From NCBI GenBank assembly GCA_002305435.1, contig DBQZ01000114.1, positions 2,720 to 13,475 on the forward strand: DNA of 10,756 nucleotides, in the 5' to 3' direction. The DNA is from Clostridiales bacterium UBA1381. GTDB lineage: Bacteria > Bacillota > Clostridia > UBA1381. The translations under genes and the position numbers were made by a program. The notes below the pieces were generated by a model, which ran no database searches, was not told the origin of the DNA, and worked only from the letters and a program-made list of their open reading frames with translations. This document shows positions 6,650-10,756 of this stretch, piece by piece. Every line of letters begins with the position of its first letter. Within the stretch, counting starts at the first letter, position 1.

Positions 6650-8134
6650 ATGAACAATATCCCTAAAATCAAGGTAGGTATAGTCGCCGTCAGCAGAGAT
6701 TGCTTCCCTGAGAGCCTCTCAGTCGGCAGGCGCAAGGCGCTTGCTGAAGCCTACACCAAAAAATATACAGGCGACGACATATACGAATGTCCCGTCTGTA
6801 TCGTCGAAAGCGAGCTTGATATGCAGCGTGCACTCGCCGATATAAAAGCAGCCGGCTGCAATGCTCTTTGCGTATATTTGGGGAACTTCGGTCCGGAAAT
6901 ATCGGAGACAATGCTTGCTCAACAGTTTGACGGCCCCAAAATGTTTATCGCTGCCACCGAGGAAAATACCGGTGTTCTCTCAGATGACCGCGGCGATGCT
7001 TACTGCGGCATGTTAAACGCAAGCTATAATCTCGCACTGCGTGGAGTACGGGCGTATATCCCCGAATATCCCGTAGGCGACGCTGAAGAATGTGCCGATA
7101 TGATCCACGATTTTCTTCCGATAGCAAGAGCAGTTGTCGGCTTAAAGAGTTTGAAAATCATTTCATTCGGTCCACGGCCACTGAACTTTCTTGCTTGCAA
7201 CGCTCCCATATATCAGCTTTATAAGCTGGGAGTGGAAATAGAGGAAAATTCAGAGCTTGATCTTTTTGAATCGTTTAATAAGCATGAGGGTGACAAAAGA
7301 ATACCGGACGTTGTCGCCGATATGGAAAAAGAGCTTGGCGATGGCAACAAAAAGCCGGAAATACTGTCCCGCCTTGCCCAGTACGAGCTTACCCTACTTG
7401 ATTGGATAGGCGAACACAAGGGCGCAAGCGAATACGTAGCTGTAGCGGGAAAATGCTGGCCGGCATTTCAGACTCAGTTTGGGTTCGTACCTTGTTACGT
7501 CAACAGCCGTCTTACTGGCAGAGGTATACCGGTATCGTGTGAGGTTGACATTTACGGCTGTCTCAGCGAATACATAGGCGCCTGCGTTTCGGAAGACGCA
7601 CCGACACTGCTTGATATAAACAATTCTGTTCCGAGAGATATGTTTGACAGCGCTATAAAAGGAAAATTCCCGTACACAGCCCATGACGTTTTCATGGGAT
7701 TCCACTGCGGCAACACCTGCTCCTCGAAGCTTTCCGCCTGTTCAATGAAATATCAGAAGATAATGGCAAGAAGTTTGCCGGTTGAGGTTACAAACGGAAC
7801 TTTGGAAGGTGATATAATTCCTGGAGATATTACATTCTTCCGCCTTCAGTCCACCGCTGATGCTAAGCTGCGTGCATATATTGCTAACGGCGAAGTGCTT
7901 CCGGTAGCAACACATTCTTTCGGCTCAATAGGCGTATTTGCAATACCTGAAATGGGACGGTTCTACCGTCACGTGCTGATAGAGAAAAACTTCCCGCATC
8001 ACGGAGCGGTAGCCTTTGGCCATCATGCAAAAGTCTTATTTGAAGTATTCAAGTATATCGGCGTTCCCGTTGACGAAATAGGCTGGAACCGCCCGAAGTC
8101 CCTGCCGTATCCGACTGAGAACCCGTGGGGATAA
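6650..8134 (+). CDS. L-fucose/L-arabinose isomerase-family sugar isomerase
   Basis: A 494-residue cytosolic protein of the FucI/AraA fold. These Mn-dependent enzymes interconvert aldoses and ketoses. The C-terminal domain is the clearest part: VSCEVDIYG (296-304), LLDINN (320-325), MGFHCGNTC (349-357), and FPHHGAVAFGHH (448-459). E298 and D322 are 24 residues apart, the same spacing as the metal-binding Glu and Asp of E. coli FucI, and a histidine of the FPHH segment would be the third ligand. It is shorter than E. coli FucI (591) and close to AraA in length. The start is ATG 6650, not the in-frame ATG at 6587, which falls inside the promoter; AAGGAG lies nine bases before 6650. The xylulokinase gene starts nine bases after its stop. 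Family is secure; whether the substrate is L-fucose, D- or L-arabinose, or another pentose cannot be read from the sequence. Confidence 0.88.
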   Translation: MNNIPKIKVGIVAVSRDCFPESLSVGRRKALAEAYTKKYTGDDIYECPVCIVESELDMQRALADIKAAGCNALCVYLGNFGPEISETMLAQQFDGPKMFIAATEENTGVLSDDRGDAYCGMLNASYNLALRGVRAYIPEYPVGDAEECADMIHDFLPIARAVVGLKSLKIISFGPRPLNFLACNAPIYQLYKLGVEIEENSELDLFESFNKHEGDKRIPDVVADMEKELGDGNKKPEILSRLAQYELTLLDWIGEHKGASEYVAVAGKCWPAFQTQFGFVPCYVNSRLTGRGIPVSCEVDIYGCLSEYIGACVSEDAPTLLDINNSVPRDMFDSAIKGKFPYTAHDVFMGFHCGNTCSSKLSACSMKYQKIMARSLPVEVTNGTLEGDIIPGDITFFRLQSTADAKLRAYIANGEVLPVATHSFGSIGVFAIPEMGRFYRHVLIEKNFPHHGAVAFGHHAKVLFEVFKYIGVPVDEIGWNRPKSLPYPTENPWG

Positions 8135-8143
8135 GGAGGAGCT

Positions 8144-9649
8144 ATGTATTTAATAGGTATAGACCTTGGAACATCAGGGGTAAAATCATTTTTGTTTGAT
8201 GAAGATGGAAATGTTGTAAAAGACTGTTCCGCCGAATATCCGCTCAGTCAGCCTTTCCCAGGCTGGGCAGAACAGGATCCTGAGGATTGGCGTCGGGCAG
8301 TAGTGGGTACGCTTTGTTCACTTACCGATAACATAGACGCTTCTAAAATAGCCGGCATCGGCCTTACCGGTCAAATGCACGGGCTGGTTATGCTTGACAA
8401 AGACAACAACGTTATACGTCCTGCGATAATATGGTGCGATAACAGAACCGCCGAAGAATGCCAGGAAATAACAGCTCTTGTAGGGGCAAAAAGGCTTATG
8501 GATATAACGGCTAATCCTGCTTTGGCGGGATTTACAGCCTCGAAAATAATGTGGGTGAAAAAGCACGAGCCGCAAAACTGGGCAAAGTGCTGCCATATAC
8601 TTTTACCAAAGGATTATATACGTTTTGTACTTACAGGAGAATATGCTTCCGATGTTTCCGATGCAAGCGGAATGCAGTTGATGGATATAAAAAACAGATG
8701 CTGGTCAGAAGAGCTTTTGGATATATTGGATATAAACAGCTCTCTTCTTCCGACGCTTTACGAGAGTCCTGATCGTTCGGGCAGCATAACGAGGGAAATA
8801 TCCGAAATCACTAACATACCGCACGGTACTCCGGTTGCTGCCGGAGCCGGAGATAATGCGGCAGCCGCTATCGGTTCGGGGGTATATCAAAATGGGAAAG
8901 CGTTTGCTACAATAGGCACAAGCGGCGTTGTTTTCGCTCATACCGACGAAATGCGTGTTGATGAATCAGGCCGTGTGCATACATTCTGCTGCGCCGTTCC
9001 CGGAGCATACCATGTAATGGGCGTAACTCAGGCTGCCGGCCTTTCGCTGCGCTGGTTCAGGGATAATTTCTGCCGTGATGAAATCAGCGTAGCGGAAAAC
9101 ATCGGCAAAGATCCGTATTATCTTATGGATATGGCAGCTGAACAGTCGCCGCCCGGATGCCGTGGCCTTGTTTTTCTGCCGTATCTGATGGCTGAACGCA
9201 CACCGCATCTTGACCCTTATTGCAGGGGAGCGTTTTTCGGGCTGTCGGCAGCACATACAAAGGCAGATATGATACGCTCTGTAATGGAGGGTGTTATGTA
9301 TTCGCTCAAGGATTGCTGCGGCGTTCTCGATGAAATGGGCGTTCTGCCCGAGGAAATATATATGTGCGGCGGAGGTGCGCGTTCCCCGTTATGGAAACGT
9401 ATGGCAGCGGATATATTCGGTCTGCCGATAAAAACCCTATCATGCCAGGAAGGCCCCGCTTTGGGAGCAGCAATATTGGCAGGCGTATGCGCCGGAGTAT
9501 ACAAAAGCGTCGCTGACGGTTGCAGCCGCTGCGTAAAGGTAAAAGAAACCGTTCCTCCAACGAAAAATGATAAAAAACAGTATGAAAAAGCATATGATAT
9601 ATACCGAGCCCTCTATCCGGCACTTAAAAGTATATACAGGATGCTGTAG
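8144..9649 (+). CDS. xylB: Xylulokinase (FGGY carbohydrate kinase)
   Basis: A 501-residue two-domain FGGY kinase; xylulokinase phosphorylates D-xylulose to D-xylulose 5-phosphate for entry into the pentose phosphate pathway. Seen are the N-terminal phosphate-binding IDLGTSGVK (6-14), LTGQMHGLV (74-82), IIWCDNRT (95-102), LLPKDYIRF (153-161) and DVSDASGM (170-177). GAGDNAA (234-240) has D237 at the place of the catalytic base (D233 in E. coli XylB). GTSGVVF (258-264) and GGGARSPLWKRMAADIFG near the C-terminus complete the pattern. The GQMHG and WCDNR motifs favour XylB over glycerol, ribulo- or fuculokinases. The ATG follows the isomerase stop by nine bases; its ribosome binding site GGAGG abuts that stop codon, so the genes are one operon. 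Substrate might be shifted in concert with the unusual isomerase partner. Confidence 0.92.
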   Translation: MYLIGIDLGTSGVKSFLFDEDGNVVKDCSAEYPLSQPFPGWAEQDPEDWRRAVVGTLCSLTDNIDASKIAGIGLTGQMHGLVMLDKDNNVIRPAIIWCDNRTAEECQEITALVGAKRLMDITANPALAGFTASKIMWVKKHEPQNWAKCCHILLPKDYIRFVLTGEYASDVSDASGMQLMDIKNRCWSEELLDILDINSSLLPTLYESPDRSGSITREISEITNIPHGTPVAAGAGDNAAAAIGSGVYQNGKAFATIGTSGVVFAHTDEMRVDESGRVHTFCCAVPGAYHVMGVTQAAGLSLRWFRDNFCRDEISVAENIGKDPYYLMDMAAEQSPPGCRGLVFLPYLMAERTPHLDPYCRGAFFGLSAAHTKADMIRSVMEGVMYSLKDCCGVLDEMGVLPEEIYMCGGGARSPLWKRMAADIFGLPIKTLSCQEGPALGAAILAGVCAGVYKSVADGCSRCVKVKETVPPTKNDKKQYEKAYDIYRALYPALKSIYRML

Positions 9650-9727
9650 AAGTATTTGCTTTACATTAGACAGCGTATAAACCCATATTGACAGGCACAA
9701 CTTATGTAAACATGGGGAATGAATGTC

Positions 9728-10414
9728 ATGAATAAGAAAGATGTTTTTATTGAAGCTGTATGCTCTAATGTTAAATACCGCTCAGTTCGCAGTAAAATAA
9801 GAACAGGGCTTTTAAGCAAAAAAGACGACTTCTTTTCTGAAAAAGCTAATAATGCTGATAAAGCGGCTTCTGAAATTAACAAATATCATCATATGCCGTT
9901 TAATTGTAAATACGGATTGATCATTTGGGCAGCCATAGTAACTGCTTTCATTTACGCAATATATCCGATATTATATATAATCAGCAGCGGTAGTCTTAGT
10001 ATTGCATATAAAAATTTATCAGTAATAGGTATAATACTATTCATGGGAATAATAAACTATTTGTTCCTGAAAAGAGGACATTTTAAATTTTCCTTCATAG
10101 ATGTATTAGACGTTACTGTTGGTTTCCTTATAGGAGCCATACTATCTGTAGGTCTTCTTTTTGCAGTATCTTCAATCGGCAAGTATGGATATTATCCGTA
10201 TTTTAATGATGTGAAAATATTGTTTTTTAACAGTATTCCGTTCTTCGGAGGAAAACTTCGGATATGCGGAGATGAATTTATGATATGGTGTTTCTGTATG
10301 CTAATTTATATGCTATCTATAAAACCCACAGCTAAAGCTACTGGATTTTCTTTTGCAGCAAATCTTGACGCTTCGGACGTGTATCGTATAAATACTAATG
10401 ATACAATAAATTAG
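9728..10414 (+). CDS. Small membrane protein with shortened permease-prefix-like N-terminus
   Basis: A 228-residue protein I cannot name. Residues about 5-58 are soluble and charged and resemble the 'permease prefix'/HAAS-type domain common in Clostridia. The VCSNVKYRSVRSKIRTGLL segment matches its opening and INKYHHMP its end, but the usual middle part with a MGDP-like motif is missing. Four hydrophobic helices follow, at about 62-86, 96-115, 125-150 and 182-199, then a polar C-terminal tail of about 28 residues. The start ATG 9728 is preferred since GGGGA lies nine bases upstream; an in-frame ATG at 9719 sits too close to it. Relatives of this architecture are often paired with PadR-type regulators, but none is visible here. 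The gene is clearly more AT-rich than xylB, and the terminator at 10511-10544 closes its transcript. No convincing promoter was found in the 78-base gap after xylB. Confidence 0.7.
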   Translation: MNKKDVFIEAVCSNVKYRSVRSKIRTGLLSKKDDFFSEKANNADKAASEINKYHHMPFNCKYGLIIWAAIVTAFIYAIYPILYIISSGSLSIAYKNLSVIGIILFMGIINYLFLKRGHFKFSFIDVLDVTVGFLIGAILSVGLLFAVSSIGKYGYYPYFNDVKILFFNSIPFFGGKLRICGDEFMIWCFCMLIYMLSIKPTAKATGFSFAANLDASDVYRINTNDTIN

Positions 10415-10510
10415 TATAACAGTAGCATTCGCTGCCGGAAACGTTCTAAAAACAAGTAAAAGTGACTGTCTAAATAGTTGATTCTGTGCGCTGTCCTTGT
10501 AAAATATAAA

Positions 10511-10544
10511 CTCCCGGAAACGTTTTGTCTCCGGGAGCATTTTT
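10511..10544 (+). terminator. Rho-independent terminator, possibly bidirectional
   Basis: CTCCCGGA (10511-10518) pairs perfectly with TCCGGGAG (10530-10537) around an 11-base loop, followed by CATTTTT on the plus strand. It ends the transcript of the membrane-protein gene, 96 bases after its stop. On the minus strand the same stem is followed by TTTATATTTT and begins eight bases past the stop of the edge reading frame, so it can serve both convergent genes. The stretch 10415-10510 holds no gene that I can see. Confidence 0.88.
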
Positions 10545-10545
10545 A

Positions 10546-10756
10546 TCATTTTATAATGGATTCAGTGTAGATGATTTCCTTTTTATCAATATCTACAGCT
10601 ACATTCGCGCAATATGTGAAAACGGTTCTTGGATATGTATAACCAATTTTAAGTTTTATATCTATTTTTTCCTGGGATAGCTCGGATTTTTCGGAGGTCT
10701 CGTAATAATTACACGTTTTTGCGTCACAGTATTTTTTTATTCACACGCATCCTTTT
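10546..10756 (-). pseudogene. Edge reading frame with apparent frameshift at an A7 run
   Basis: On the minus strand a frame ending in TGA at 10548-10546 is open for about 64 codons but lacks any ATG, GTG or TTG start; it is closed upstream by TGA just before ATA AAA AAA. A second frame, open to the window edge and containing ATG at 10750, reads MRVNKK and then stops after two more codons. The two frames meet in a run of seven A (plus-strand T at 10732-10738). Removing one A joins them into a 67-residue protein, MRVNKKYCDAKTC... to ...IIYTESIIK, with three cysteines and no evident helix. I do not recognise a family. It may be a frameshifted gene, a sequencing error in the homopolymer, or the tail of a larger gene lying past the edge. 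A terminator follows its stop, which supports real coding history. Confidence 0.45.

Noticed and set aside
7394..7705. Minus-strand open frames opposite the isomerase and kinase genes.
   Set aside because: They lie wholly within well-supported plus-strand genes, lack ribosome binding sites, and show the biased composition of antisense frames.
9660..9713. Promoter-like boxes in the gap after xylB: a perfect TTGACA at 9688-9693 and TTTACA at 9660-9665.
   Set aside because: No acceptable -10 lies 16-18 bases after TTGACA (CATGGG is there), and TTTACA pairs only with a poor CATATT at spacing 18. Not strong enough to call.

Overview
The window looks like chromosomal DNA of an anaerobic, low-to-moderate GC Firmicute of the class Clostridia. 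The evidence is an [FeFe]-hydrogenase maturase (HydF), a cdaA-cdaR c-di-AMP pair, an Hsp33 chaperone, strong AAGGAG-type ribosome binding sites, and sigma-A promoters with 17-base spacers. This placement is inferred from gene content; no rRNA or other phylogenetic marker is present.

The left half (1-5426) is all on the minus strand and reads leftward as two transcription units. The first starts at a strong promoter near 5475-5503. It encodes a secreted two-repeat copper-amine-oxidase-N-like protein with a cohesin-like C-terminus, then a YjbQ/UPF0047 protein, then HydF. An 11-bp perfect hairpin lies between yjbQ and hydF. The second starts at a promoter (2652-2680) directly behind hydF. It encodes the diadenylate cyclase CdaA, its membrane-anchored YbbR-domain partner CdaR (4-bp overlap), and Hsp33 (hslO, TTG start, cut by the left window edge). 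The usual third gene of the cda cluster, glmM, is not next in line.

A 318-bp divergent intergenic region (5427-5744) carries promoters pointing both ways and, between them, a 9-bp-arm dyad. To its right, on the plus strand, are a trans-aconitate 2-methyltransferase-like gene (tam), then a two-gene sugar operon: an L-fucose/L-arabinose-isomerase-fold protein followed by a xylulokinase-type FGGY kinase. Together these would isomerise an aldose and phosphorylate the resulting ketose; which pentose is not fixed by the sequence. A perfect 6-bp-arm palindrome overlaps the -35 of the operon promoter.

The right end holds an AT-rich gene for a small four-helix membrane protein with a shortened N-terminal 'permease prefix'-like domain. 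A GC-rich terminator that could serve both strands follows. Last is a short minus-strand reading frame at the edge, which becomes one coherent 67-residue protein only if one base is removed from an A7 run.

I found no CRISPR array, transposase, tRNA, rRNA or clear phage gene. Most of the window is ordinary housekeeping and metabolic DNA. The most unusual points are the isomerase/kinase pairing, the odd operon company of hydF, and the edge frameshift.
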